This document shows, one piece after another, positions 45,817-56,715 of a stretch of DNA of 64,000 bases. The stretch's first letter is position 1; the number at the start of each line of letters is the position of its first letter. A program made the position numbers and the translations under genes. Under the pieces are notes generated by a model. The model was not told the origin of the DNA and searched no databases. It worked only from the letters and a program-made list of their open reading frames with translations. The DNA lies in the NCBI RefSeq assembly GCF_000686805.1, contig NZ_JMLP01000015.1, forward strand, positions 124,001 through 188,000. The letters are read 5' to 3'. The DNA is from Bacillus sp. UNC41MFS5 (GTDB lineage: Bacteria; Bacillota; Bacilli; Bacillales_B; DSM-18226).

Positions 45817-46629
45817 CTGAAAAAGTCCATTGTCGTTATGCCCCTTTTGTGCATGGCGCTTTTATCTGCTTGTAATCCGATTAGAGTCCCAAAGTCGGGG
45901 ATGGACCATGGGATGAGTGCCACTCCAACTGATGTCATCCCTACAAAGTCTGAATGGAAGATCGAGGATCATCCAAATGCAAAAAAGGAAATACCCATTT
46001 CACTGTATATTAAGGATGAATCAAATCAACCGATCCAATCATTTGACACGGTTCACGAGAAAAAAATGCATCTATTTATTTTTAGTAAGGATCTAGCTTA
46101 TTTTTCTCACATCCATCCAAAATATAAGGGGAAGGGAGAATTTGCTTTTACCACAAAGTTCCCTTCCGGCGGAGATTACTTGTTTATCTCTGAATTTACA
46201 CCTAAGGGCGGTGGGGACCCAAGTATGGAAAGTCATTGGGTCGAGATTGAGGGCAAGACCGCAGAAGAAAAGCCTCTCGTCCCAGATCGGAAACTAATCA
46301 AAGTAGTAGATGATAAAAAAGTGACGCTCTCATTTGACCATTTGATGGCAGGAATGACCGTTCACATGAATTTTACGATTAGTGACGCTGCCAGCAACCA
46401 ACCGATTAAAAATCTACAGCCTTATTTAGGAGCCATGGGGCATGCCGTTGCCATAAGCGATGATGCGGGGAAGTATTTGCACATCCATCCAATGACAACC
46501 AAAGGAAATGGTCCAAAGGTAACCTTTATGACTATTTTTCCTGAAAAAGGGATCTATAAGGTGTGGGGCCAATTTCAGCAGGATGGCAAAGTATTTACGG
46601 TTCCTTTTGTAATAAATGTACCTGAGTAA
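45817..46629 (+). CDS. Lipoprotein with two HIHP-containing domains
   Basis: About 270 residues. GGAGG at 45804-45808 is followed 8 nt later by CTG at 45817, giving KKSIVVMPLLCMALLSAC, a complete lipoprotein signal; the TTG at 45802 overlaps the binding site. So CTG is the probable start. The mature part has MDHGMS near its N-terminus (Met/His-rich, metal-like), then two similar beta domains: FSHIHPKYKGKGEF with FTTKFPSGGDYLFISEF, and LHIHPMTTKGNG with FMTIFPEKGIYKVWGQF. YtkA/FixH-like folds bind copper or heme in other systems. A role in metal handling at the outer membrane face is inferred. Confidence 0.75.
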   Translation: MKKSIVVMPLLCMALLSACNPIRVPKSGMDHGMSATPTDVIPTKSEWKIEDHPNAKKEIPISLYIKDESNQPIQSFDTVHEKKMHLFIFSKDLAYFSHIHPKYKGKGEFAFTTKFPSGGDYLFISEFTPKGGGDPSMESHWVEIEGKTAEEKPLVPDRKLIKVVDDKKVTLSFDHLMAGMTVHMNFTISDAASNQPIKNLQPYLGAMGHAVAISDDAGKYLHIHPMTTKGNGPKVTFMTIFPEKGIYKVWGQFQQDGKVFTVPFVINVPE

Positions 46630-46634
46630 GTAAA

Positions 46635-46664
46635 AACCCCCTTCTCGTCTTCGAAAAGGGGGTT
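46635..46664. terminator. Bidirectional terminator between lipoprotein gene and rocA
   Basis: AACCCCCTT pairs with AAGGGGGTT around a 12-nt loop, with A and T tracts on both sides. Confidence 0.85.
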
Positions 46665-46675
46665 CACTTTTATTA

Positions 46676-48223
46676 TTAATACATTTCAGACGTAGTTTTT
46701 GCCTGCATATGAAGCAGCAAGTAGTCAGGACCGCCTGCTTTGGAGTCAGTACCGGACATATTAAAGCCGCCAAATGGCTGGTAGCCAACGATAGCTCCAG
46801 TACATGAACGGTTGAAATACAGGTTCCCAACATGGAAGTCTTCACGAGCTTGCTCTAGGTGTTCACGGTTCGTCGTGATTACAGCACCAGTTAAGCCATA
46901 CTCTGTGTTGTTGGCAATTTCAATAGCATGAGTGAAATCTTTCGCTTTTGTAAATCCAACAACTGGACCAAAGATTTCTTCCTGCATGATGCGCGCATCT
47001 GGAGCAAGGTCCGCAATAACAGTTGGTTTGATAAAGTAGCCTTTAGAGTTGTCGCCTTCGCCACCAGCCATTAACTTACCTTCTTGCTTACCGATTTCAA
47101 CGTATTCCATGATTTTTTTGAACGCATTATTGTCGTTCACTGGCCCCATGAAGGTTCCTTGGTCTGTAGGATCACCAACTGTTAATTGGTTCGTTAATTC
47201 AACCACACGGTTCAAGACAGTATCATAAACATCCTCAACGATGACTGCACGAGAACATGCTGAACATTTTTGACCAGAGAAGCCAAATGCACCAGCAACG
47301 ATTGATTGGGCTGCAAGCTCAAGGTCTGCTTCACTGTCAACGACGATCGTATCTTTACCGCCCATTTCAGCGATTAAACGCTTCATCCATACTTGTCCAG
47401 GGTTTACTTTAGAAGAACGGTCAAAAATGCGAAGTCCAACATCACGTGAACCAGTAAAGCTGATAAAGCGAGTATCTTTGTGGTCAACTAAATAATCGCC
47501 CACTTCAGCACCACTACCTGGTACAAAGTTTAAGACACCCTTAGGAAGACCTGCCTCTTCCATAACTTCCACAAACTTTGCTGCAACTACTGGTGTAGTA
47601 GAGGCTGGTTTTAATAGAACGGTGTTCCCTGCTACAATTGCAGCAACTGTTGTACCTGCCATAATCGCTAATGGGAAGTTCCAAGGTGAAATGATAATTC
47701 CAACGCCTAGTGGAATATAATTGTATCGGTTAAATTCGTTTGGACGGCTATTTACTGGCACACCATCTTTAAGGGTCAGCATTTGGCGTCCATAATATTC
47801 AAGGAAGTCAATCGCTTCTGCTGTATCTGCATCCGCTTCTCTCCACGGCTTACCTGCCTCTTTTGTTAAAAGAGCAGAAAACTCATGCTTACGGCGGCGA
47901 ATAATCGTTGCTGCTTTAAAAAGTACATCGGCGCGAACTTCTGCTTTTGTTTTTTTCCAAGTTTTAAATGCTTCAACTGCTGCTTGCATAGCTTTTTCAG
48001 CTAGATCTTGGCTGGCTTTTGAGACGCGGCCAATGATTTCTTTCGTATTAGAAGGGTTATAAGAAACAATTTTATCCTCAGTTTTTATTCTTTCTCCACC
48101 AATAACTAGGTCGTAGTCCTGACCTAAATAACTTTCAACTGTTTCTAATCCTTTTAGATAGGCCTGGCGGTTTTCCTCAGTTGTAAAATCTGTAAATGGT
48201 TCGTGTTTGTAAGGTTGTACCAT
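46676..48223 (-). CDS. rocA: L-glutamate gamma-semialdehyde (1-pyrroline-5-carboxylate) dehydrogenase
   Basis: 515 residues, the same length as B. subtilis RocA/PutC. It oxidises pyrroline-5-carboxylate (as the semialdehyde) to glutamate with NAD+ in proline and arginine breakdown. Signatures: [36 protein letters not shown], the Glu in [17 protein letters not shown] and the catalytic Cys in [22 protein letters not shown] precedes the start. No prodh gene is nearby. A CcpA-like site lies within 40 bp of the start. Confidence 0.96.
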   Translation of the reverse strand: MVQPYKHEPFTDFTTEENRQAYLKGLETVESYLGQDYDLVIGGERIKTEDKIVSYNPSNTKEIIGRVSKASQDLAEKAMQAAVEAFKTWKKTKAEVRADVLFKAATIIRRRKHEFSALLTKEAGKPWREADADTAEAIDFLEYYGRQMLTLKDGVPVNSRPNEFNRYNYIPLGVGIIISPWNFPLAIMAGTTVAAIVAGNTVLLKPASTTPVVAAKFVEVMEEAGLPKGVLNFVPGSGAEVGDYLVDHKDTRFISFTGSRDVGLRIFDRSSKVNPGQVWMKRLIAEMGGKDTIVVDSEADLELAAQSIVAGAFGFSGQKCSACSRAVIVEDVYDTVLNRVVELTNQLTVGDPTDQGTFMGPVNDNNAFKKIMEYVEIGKQEGKLMAGGEGDNSKGYFIKPTVIADLAPDARIMQEEIFGPVVGFTKAKDFTHAIEIANNTEYGLTGAVITTNREHLEQAREDFHVGNLYFNRSCTGAIVGYQPFGGFNMSGTDSKAGGPDYLLLHMQAKTTSEMY

Positions 48224-48245
48224 CTTATTTAAACCTCCTATGTAT

Positions 48246-48259
48246 TAAAAACGTTTTCA
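48246..48259 (-). promoter_or_regulatory. Candidate CcpA (cre) site before rocA
   Basis: TAAAAACGTTTTCA fits TGNAANCGNTNNCA at all but one fixed position and is almost palindromic. It is 22-36 bp before the rocA start, where binding would block transcription. Carbon catabolite control of amino-acid breakdown genes is known for B. subtilis roc genes. Confidence 0.5.
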
Positions 48260-48317
48260 CTCCATTGTACATTCTAACACGTTTCATTTCAGTGCCGCAA
48301 TGATAGTTGATTCACAC

Positions 48318-48366
48318 AAAAAAGACGGTTTCCCCGCCACGAAAGGTTGCGGAATCCTCTTTTTTA
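48318..48366. terminator. Imperfect hairpin in the rocA upstream region
   Basis: AAAAAAGACGGTTTCCCCGC and GCGGAATCCTCTTTTTT can pair imperfectly with A and T tracts on both ends. It may terminate read-through from camS. No gene is visible in the interval 48367-48819 besides repeats. Confidence 0.45.
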
Positions 48367-48440
48367 GTGATTTATTCTCAAATTTTGTTGTTTTTCAATG
48401 TAACTCCCCTTCTAACAACGCTTTAATCATAGAAAAAAAT

Positions 48441-48545
48441 TTCTATCGGCGAATTATTAGGTTCTATCGGCGAATTTTTGTATTCTATCAGCGAATTTTC
48501 ATATCCAATCAGCGAATTTCCATGTTCTATCAGCGAATCGAAATA
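48441..48545. repeat. Tandem array, five units of 21 bp
   Basis: Five 21-bp units of the form TTCTATCAGCGAATTTTCAT plus A; the core ATCRGCGAAT is constant and the rest varies. The last unit is degenerate. It shares the 21-bp period with the arrays at 36 kb and 59 kb but not the sequence. An open frame across it (48300-48581) is a by-product. Confidence 0.85.
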
Positions 48546-48637
48546 AGTCTACATTCAAAAATAAATGGGGGCTGGACCTGAACAAATCAGATGTAGTGAA
48601 CCCAAGCTGTTACATAATCCATTCCTTCTATTAAGAA

Positions 48638-48797
48638 TTAATCAAACGATTGGTTAGTTTATTTAACTTTTTTTAAATTACCCAGATTTATCATATCCTC
48701 AACACGATTTAATCAATCGTTTGATTAGTTTTCCCATTTTCCTAAAAAAATCAGATGTACCATAGCCTCATGTACATTTAATCAATCGTTTGATTAG
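48638..48797. repeat. Three further copies of the 20-bp palindrome, in 70-bp units
   Basis: Copies at 48638-48657, 48709-48728 and 48778-48797 (TTAATCAATCGTTTGATTAG type) recur every 69-71 bp; the sequence between them is also related (CAGAT..A..CATA.CCTC.. words). The palindrome equals that of the 29.7-30.1 kb interval, but the flanks differ. Confidence 0.8.
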
Positions 48798-48819
48798 TTT
48801 TTTGTCCATGCTTGGACAT

Positions 48820-48848
48820 AAAAAAAATCCAGCTTTTCGCCGGATTTT
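48820..48848 (-). terminator. Terminator of camS
   Basis: AAAATCC pairs with GGATTTT with an inner GC pair, T run on the minus strand; overlaps the camS stop. Confidence 0.75.
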
Positions 48849-50004
48849 ATTGATAAATATGGACAAATGGTTCGGTTTCATTCGCCTTGCGGACAATCAA
48901 GGCTTCTGGTCCGTCTACAGAAGTAACACTTACCGAAACGGATAAATACTTAGGAAAATGTTCCATGACAAGTCCAGTTACATATTGGGCAAACCCAATC
49001 CCTTCCGTTTTTCCATAGAATTGAATCGGGATATTAATATTCAAATCCTGCAGTTGATCTCCGATATAAAAGGCTCTGCCGATTACGCCATTATAATTAG
49101 GAAAGTACTCCTCCACATCCTGCTTAAAGTTTAAAAATGCAGTCAGGTCATCACGGTGTGCATTCTTTGCATCGGTGGAAGGGAAAAGAAAGTACTTTTC
49201 ATCTACCTTTTCCCAACTGTTTAAGGTTGCACTGCCTTCGTCGACAGTGGAATAGGTACTGAAGTTACCAGGAACAACTGAAGATTTACTTGCTTGTTCA
49301 AATAGGGCAATCGTAATCGGAACATTCTTTAAGTTTTTCATGTTCCTCATACGCTTCACTATTTCTGCTGCCATTTTCTTTCCTTCCCTGACCAGTTCTG
49401 AATGAGGGATTTTTTGCTCAAAGGTATCTCCATCTGCTGTTTTTTTATAGTAATAAACGGAATTTAAGGCAAGTCCAATCGTAACACCACCGAGCGTTAC
49501 ATTCCCTTTATCATTTTTTACTAAATAGTCGTGTTCTAATATATGTGCTAAATAAATCGGCGAACTCGGTTCACCCTTTTTACCAGTATTCACCGGGTTT
49601 AACCCGATGTTTTCAGCCTCTTTTAGTCCTTCATCCTTTAATTGCGCTTTTGTAAATTTACGGTTTAACCAAAGTCTGATGTATTTTTCCTTAATTTCCT
49701 GTCCTTCGCGGAATAAATATTTTTCCGTATCAAACGAATTTTGGGCAATTCGCATTAGCCCCATTTCAAACTCGTTTAAGTCATATCTTGTATTAATATT
49801 ATTAACGACCAATCCGCGAGCTTCCCCTGGTTCAAACGGCAATATCGTCCGATAATAGTTGTCCGAAATATTATATTTTGGAATAATTGCCTTCCCTTCC
49901 ACTTTCTCCTTTGTTTGCACCGTTTCATTTTGCTTTTCAAAATTTGGTGCACAGGCACTCAGCAAAAAAACAAGGGAGAGAGCGAGCAATGAGAGTTTTC
50001 TCAC
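48847..50004 (-). CDS. camS: CamS-family lipoprotein
   Basis: 385 residues. The lipobox LLSAC with APNFEK follows a short signal. The mature part is that of the CamS/YerH family: ISDNYYRTILPFEPGEARGLVV, the NINTRYDLNEFEMGLMRIAQ region and RKANETEPFVHIYQ at the end. In enterococci and staphylococci the signal peptide of CamS gives the sex pheromone cAM373; the role of the protein itself is unknown. Position directly after ligA is conserved in B. subtilis (yerH). Confidence 0.92.
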   Translation of the reverse strand: MRKLSLLALSLVFLLSACAPNFEKQNETVQTKEKVEGKAIIPKYNISDNYYRTILPFEPGEARGLVVNNINTRYDLNEFEMGLMRIAQNSFDTEKYLFREGQEIKEKYIRLWLNRKFTKAQLKDEGLKEAENIGLNPVNTGKKGEPSSPIYLAHILEHDYLVKNDKGNVTLGGVTIGLALNSVYYYKKTADGDTFEQKIPHSELVREGKKMAAEIVKRMRNMKNLKNVPITIALFEQASKSSVVPGNFSTYSTVDEGSATLNSWEKVDEKYFLFPSTDAKNAHRDDLTAFLNFKQDVEEYFPNYNGVIGRAFYIGDQLQDLNINIPIQFYGKTEGIGFAQYVTGLVMEHFPKYLSVSVSVTSVDGPEALIVRKANETEPFVHIYQ

Positions 50005-50017
50005 ATCGATACACCTC

Positions 50018-52083
<2,066 letters not shown>

Positions 52084-52100
52084 TTTTTCTCTCTAGGTAT

Positions 52101-54374
52101 TTACGCCTTGGTAATCGGGGCAAATTTGGCTAACAGTCGTTTGATTCCAACCGGACTTGGAAAAGCAATATCAAGTTCCGTTCCTTCCCCTTTACCTTTT
52201 ACGCTGACAACGGTTCCGGTGCCCCATTTCCCGTGTTGGGCTTTATCGCCAACCTTCCAGCCGAGTTCATCTCCAGCAGAAGCAGCAGAAACGGGTCTCA
52301 TAACTGGTTTTCTAGCCGAAGCCGGTGTACTAAATGATGTTTTGGGGGCTCCGAATGAGGAGCTCCGAGCAGAACCAAATGATTTACCAGTTGAGCCAAA
52401 TGGTGAACTCAGCTTTTTCTCTGCCGGTTCAACACCCTCGATCAGGTCCGCAGGGATTTCCTTAATAAAGCGGGAAGGCGGGTTCATATTGGTCCTTCCA
52501 AATAATGTCCGCATTTGGGCATTGGTCAGGAACAGTGTTTGCTCCGCTCTAGTGATTCCTACATAGGCAAGACGGCGTTCCTCTTCCATTTCTACTTCTT
52601 CCATCAACGAACGGCTATGCGGGAAGACGCCTTCTTCCATTCCAATTAAGAAGACTACTGGGAATTCCAGACCTTTTGCCGAGTGAAGGGTCATAAGCGT
52701 AATAGATTCAACCTTCTCCTGTGTATCTTCATCAAGGGCATCAATATCAGCAACAAGGGCTAAATCGGTTAAAAAGGCGACTAGACTCTTGTCTTCACTT
52801 GCATCTTCAAAGCTTTTTGTTACTGACAATAATTCCTCAAGGTTTTCAAGACGGCTTTGTGCTTCCAGCGACTTTTCCGCTTTCAGCATTTCACGGTATC
52901 CTGTTTTATCGAGCACTTCTTCCACCAGTTCTGTGACAGAAAGATACTCTTGCATATTTGTATAATTACCAATTAAATCGCGAAATTCCCGTGCTGCTTT
53001 CGTGATTTTCGGACTTAATCCTAACAGTTCAACGGACTCAAGCGCTTGATAAATCGATAAATCATGCATGTCAGCAAAATTAGCGATTTTATCGAGAGAG
53101 CTTGATCCTATCCCGCGTTTAGGCACATTGATGATCCGGCGTAAACTGATATCATCATCAGGATTCGAAATTAACCGTAAATAAGCAAGCATGTCCTTAA
53201 TTTCTTTCCTGTCATAGAACTTTGTCCCACCGACGATGGAGTATTCGATATTTGATTTAAGTAATACTTCCTCCATCACACGGGACTGAGCGTTGGTGCG
53301 ATAAAGAATAGCAATGTCGGTTAATTTGCGCTCATTATTCCGAGTTAATTCTTTAATTTTCCCGGCAACGAATTGGGCTTCACTCTGCTCGCTGTCGGCT
53401 CGGTAATAAACCAATTTGTTCCCTTCTGGGTTTTCGGTCCAAAGATTCTTCGCTTTTCGGTTCAGGTTGTTTTCGATCACTTTGTTGGCAGCTAAAAGAA
53501 TCCTTTTTGTAGAGCGGTAGTTTTGCTCTAGTAAAATAACTGTTGCATTCGGATAGTCTTTTTCGAATGAAAGGATATTGGCAATATCCGCCCCGCGCCA
53601 ACGGTAAATGGATTGGTCTGAATCCCCGACTACGCATAAATTTTTAAAACGACTTGCCAGCTGCTTGACGAGCAGATACTGGGCTTTGTTCGTATCCTGA
53701 TACTCATCCACATGGATATATTGAAACTTACGCTGATAATATTCGAGAACATCTGGTACACGTTTGAATAATTGAATCGTCATCATAATGAGGTCATCAA
53801 AGTCTAGTGCCTGATTTTTTCGTAATCTCTTCTGGTATTCTTCGTACACCTTAGCGACGACATCTTCAAAATAGCCTCCGCCTGCTTTCTTATATTCTTC
53901 CGGGTCAATCAACTCATTTTTAGCTGAACTGATCGACCCTAAAATCGCACGGGGATCAAATTTCTTTGGATCAATATTTTTTTCTTTTAGAATGGTTTTC
54001 ACCACGGATTGCTGATCGGTAGAATCAAGAATCGTAAAATTTCGGTTAAAACCAATTCGGTCGATATCTCTGCGTAAAATTCTTACACACATCGAGTGAA
54101 AGGTGGAAATCCATATTTCTTCGGCAGCTCCGCCCATCATTTTCCCAATCCGTTCTCTCATCTCTCGAGCTGCTTTATTTGTAAATGTAATCGCCAAAAT
54201 GTTATAAGGATTCACCCGTTTTTCTACAATTAAATATCCAATTCGATGGGTAAGCACCCTAGTCTTACCACTTCCGGCTCCGGCCATTAGTAACAGCGGT
54301 CCATCGGTTGCTTTAACCGCGCTTTGCTGTTCTGGATTCAATCCGTTTAATAGCTTATCACTTAAATATTGCAT
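52101..54374 (-). CDS. pcrA: ATP-dependent DNA helicase PcrA
   Basis: 757 residues from ATG 54374, with GGTGG upstream. A UvrD/Rep-type SF1A helicase: Q motif [10 protein letters not shown], Walker [16 protein letters not shown], Walker [13 protein letters not shown], motif [19 protein letters not shown], motif [10 protein letters not shown], motif [18 protein letters not shown] and motif [12 protein letters not shown]. The C-terminal tail ([18 protein letters not shown]) is the Tudor-like region that binds RNA polymerase. It acts in repair and replication. Confidence 0.97.
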   Translation of the reverse strand: MQYLSDKLLNGLNPEQQSAVKATDGPLLLMAGAGSGKTRVLTHRIGYLIVEKRVNPYNILAITFTNKAAREMRERIGKMMGGAAEEIWISTFHSMCVRILRRDIDRIGFNRNFTILDSTDQQSVVKTILKEKNIDPKKFDPRAILGSISSAKNELIDPEEYKKAGGGYFEDVVAKVYEEYQKRLRKNQALDFDDLIMMTIQLFKRVPDVLEYYQRKFQYIHVDEYQDTNKAQYLLVKQLASRFKNLCVVGDSDQSIYRWRGADIANILSFEKDYPNATVILLEQNYRSTKRILLAANKVIENNLNRKAKNLWTENPEGNKLVYYRADSEQSEAQFVAGKIKELTRNNERKLTDIAILYRTNAQSRVMEEVLLKSNIEYSIVGGTKFYDRKEIKDMLAYLRLISNPDDDISLRRIINVPKRGIGSSSLDKIANFADMHDLSIYQALESVELLGLSPKITKAAREFRDLIGNYTNMQEYLSVTELVEEVLDKTGYREMLKAEKSLEAQSRLENLEELLSVTKSFEDASEDKSLVAFLTDLALVADIDALDEDTQEKVESITLMTLHSAKGLEFPVVFLIGMEEGVFPHSRSLMEEVEMEEERRLAYVGITRAEQTLFLTNAQMRTLFGRTNMNPPSRFIKEIPADLIEGVEPAEKKLSSPFGSTGKSFGSARSSSFGAPKTSFSTPASARKPVMRPVSAASAGDELGWKVGDKAQHGKWGTGTVVSVKGKGEGTELDIAFPSPVGIKRLLAKFAPITKA

Positions 54375-54445
54375 ATTATCCACCGCCAATACAAACATTT
54401 GTTCTTATTTTTATCTTAACGTTTTTCCTCAACATAAGCAATGAT

Positions 54446-55132
54446 CTATCGTTTGATCTTCACAGTTTCTAATGCTAGATCAAAATTTTCATAAATCGCG
54501 TTTCCGACGACAATGACATCTGCATGTTTGGCCATCTCTTTAGCTTGGTCGATGGTTGAAATTCCCCCTCCATAGAAAAGGACTGTCTCCTCAAGCGAAT
54601 TTTTCACGTCAGCAATCAGGTTTACATCCCCATATTTGCCGCTATATTCTATATAAAAAATCGGAAGGTGAAACATTTTTTCAGCCATAACCGCGTAGGC
54701 AGTTACTTCTTCATTTGTTAATTGGGTATTTGCATTTGTCAGTTTTGCAGCTTTGCATTCTTCGTTCAATATGCAATAGCCCTCCATGACAATTTCCTCC
54801 CAATCCATGATTTCACCAAATTCCCTAACTGCTTGGTGGTGAAGTCCAGTAATCCATTTGGCATCACTGCTATTTAAGATGGTTGGAATAAAGTAAAGGT
54901 CGAACCCTGGTGTAACTGTCTCAATCGTTGAAACTTCAAGGACACACGGCACCGAATATCTACGAATTCTCGCCATTAAATCGAGGACATTTCCTAGTGT
55001 AATTCCATCTGTCCCCCCTACAATTATTGCATCCGTTCCAGACTCACAGATGATTTCTAATTGATCATCCGATAATTCTTTATTTGGGTCGAGTTTGAAC
55101 ACATGCCGCCACTCGCGAAAATCATACATCAA
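54446..55132 (-). CDS. pcrB: Heptaprenylglyceryl phosphate synthase
   Basis: 228 residues, the B. subtilis length. A GGGPS-like TIM barrel that joins glycerol-1-phosphate to heptaprenyl diphosphate. Typical parts: [66 protein letters not shown] and the phosphate-binding [29 protein letters not shown]. Located directly before pcrA, as usual. Confidence 0.95.
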   Translation of the reverse strand: MMYDFREWRHVFKLDPNKELSDDQLEIICESGTDAIIVGGTDGITLGNVLDLMARIRRYSVPCVLEVSTIETVTPGFDLYFIPTILNSSDAKWITGLHHQAVREFGEIMDWEEIVMEGYCILNEECKAAKLTNANTQLTNEEVTAYAVMAEKMFHLPIFYIEYSGKYGDVNLIADVKNSLEETVLFYGGGISTIDQAKEMAKHADVIVVGNAIYENFDLALETVKIKR

Positions 55133-55228
55133 AAAGATCCTCCCACATCATCAATTCCATTACACCATTATAGCACTAGCCGATTCGATAAAAAAACAAT
55201 ACAGTAAATCTAAATTTAACCAAAAGAA

Positions 55229-55253
55229 AAACCGAAGAGGGTTCTCTCCGGCT
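55229..55253 (-). terminator. Terminator after yerC
   Basis: ACCGAAGAG and CTCTCCGG form an imperfect stem followed by a T run on the minus strand. Confidence 0.65.
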
Positions 55254-55256
55254 TGT

Positions 55257-55571
55257 TTATTCTTTTTCAGTTAAAGCGTTGTCGTTCTTTACTCGTTCTA
55301 ACACCATTTCATACGTATCATTCCCATAGTTCAAACACCGTTTTACCCGTGAAATGGTAGCTGTGCTAGCTCCGGTTTCTGTTTCAATTTTATGATAGGT
55401 ATTCCCTTCGCGAAGCATTCTTGCCACATCCAGACGCTGTGCTAATGATTGTATTTCATTTATCGTGCACAGATCGTCAAAAAATCGATAGCATTCTTCT
55501 AGATCTTTTAATGAAAGAACGGCCTGAAATAACTGGTCAAGTTCTTTTCCACGTAATTTATTAATTTGCAT
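55257..55571 (-). CDS. yerC: YerC/TrpR-like DNA-binding protein
   Basis: 104 residues of the TrpR/YerC family: LFQAVLSLKDLEECYRFFDDLCT, then the helix-turn-helix region EIQSLAQRLDVARMLREG with YHKIETETGASTATISRVKR. Probably a small dimeric repressor; its ligand and targets are not known. Conserved place between yerB and pcrB. Confidence 0.93.
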   Translation of the reverse strand: MQINKLRGKELDQLFQAVLSLKDLEECYRFFDDLCTINEIQSLAQRLDVARMLREGNTYHKIETETGASTATISRVKRCLNYGNDTYEMVLERVKNDNALTEKE

Positions 55572-55600
55572 TTTCTTTACCCCTTTAATTGTTAAAATGA

Positions 55601-56656
55601 CTATTTATCAAGCGAGATGCTCTTCTCGAGACCTGGATTGGTTGGAACTACATTGATCCATGTTTTTCCTGGTACAAGTGGAACATCTGCGCCATTTTTG
55701 ACGGGAACAATTTCTCCGTTCTTATTCTTCCATTCCACTTGGTTCACCTTACCCTTTTGCAGCAGATATGCTTTTCCGCCAGACTCAAGATCAATTTCCC
55801 TACGCCCATACGAATCGATAAATCGATGCTTAGCTTCAACAATAAAAATATTATCAACTAACACAGGCTCTTTTGTATCTAAATCGACCGTTTGCTCATC
55901 GCCTGAAAACCGCTTATATTTGCCAGTGGCTGCATCAAATTCAAACTTGGAGTTGGAAATGCCGCCATTAGAATATTTAATCTTCACAGATTTTGCATCA
56001 GCACCTGTAATATTCTTCATTTCATCCTCTGTCAAAAACGTAAATGGGGCTGGACTTTTTTCCATCGAATATTTCTTCTGCTTTGCACCTTTTAAAATAT
56101 TTTCATACGTAATATAGGAGTTATGAGGTGCTTTACGGGTCTTCGAACGTTTAAATAGCGTACCGTCATAGACGATTCCATTTAGGTTATCAATATAGTT
56201 ATTATTAAGGAGTTTCTTTGCCTCCGGGCTATATCCATGAGCAATGTAGAGAGCGTTAAGTCCCTTGGCCAAGAAAATATAATAGTCTCTTGCACTCCTT
56301 ACAGGACCGATATTCTTCGGTTTTTCACTCTGAAAGACGGCTAGAAAGCGTGTAATATCTCCTTCTGCAAGAATTTCGTAAATGAGATCTGCTTTGGTTA
56401 GACCTGATTGCGGTCTTGCTTTTGGGTGATTATTAATCATAACGGCTACAGCTCTTGTATCAGTACTTGTTTCAGACCCCACCCCTGTTAATGGATAAAA
56501 ATAGGGGGCGACTGGTTTCTCCACTGGCTGCTCTGTCTCAGTTTGTGTTACTGTTTTTTCCTTCTTAACAGGTTCCTTTTCCTTTTCCTTGTTACTACAT
56601 CCAGAAAGTAGTAACAGGAAAACCAACATGAAAACAGTCCATTTTTTCATTTTCAT
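55601..56656 (-). CDS. yerB: YerB-family lipoprotein (DUF3048)
   Basis: 351 residues from the ATG at 56656, with AGGGG upstream. Lipobox LLSGC followed by SNKEKEKE. The DUF3048 domain starts AVAVMINNHPKARPQSGL, then GDITRFLAVFQSEKP and IGPVRSARDYYIFLAKGL. A C-terminal half follows with KYSNGGISNSKFEFDAATG. Extracellular; function unknown. Confidence 0.92.
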   Translation of the reverse strand: MKMKKWTVFMLVFLLLLSGCSNKEKEKEPVKKEKTVTQTETEQPVEKPVAPYFYPLTGVGSETSTDTRAVAVMINNHPKARPQSGLTKADLIYEILAEGDITRFLAVFQSEKPKNIGPVRSARDYYIFLAKGLNALYIAHGYSPEAKKLLNNNYIDNLNGIVYDGTLFKRSKTRKAPHNSYITYENILKGAKQKKYSMEKSPAPFTFLTEDEMKNITGADAKSVKIKYSNGGISNSKFEFDAATGKYKRFSGDEQTVDLDTKEPVLVDNIFIVEAKHRFIDSYGRREIDLESGGKAYLLQKGKVNQVEWKNKNGEIVPVKNGADVPLVPGKTWINVVPTNPGLEKSISLDK

Positions 56657-56715
56657 GAACACCCCTATTTACTTTCTTTTCACTTTCACACTTTAACCCT
56701 TTACTCACTTACAGT

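Noticed and set aside
48300..48581. Open frame with FYQRI repeats as a gene
   Set aside because: By-product of the 21-bp array; no start signal, and composition follows the repeat.
48638..48797. CRISPR array, because palindromic repeats recur every 70 bp
   Set aside because: Only three copies, the spacers are related to each other, and no cas genes are present.
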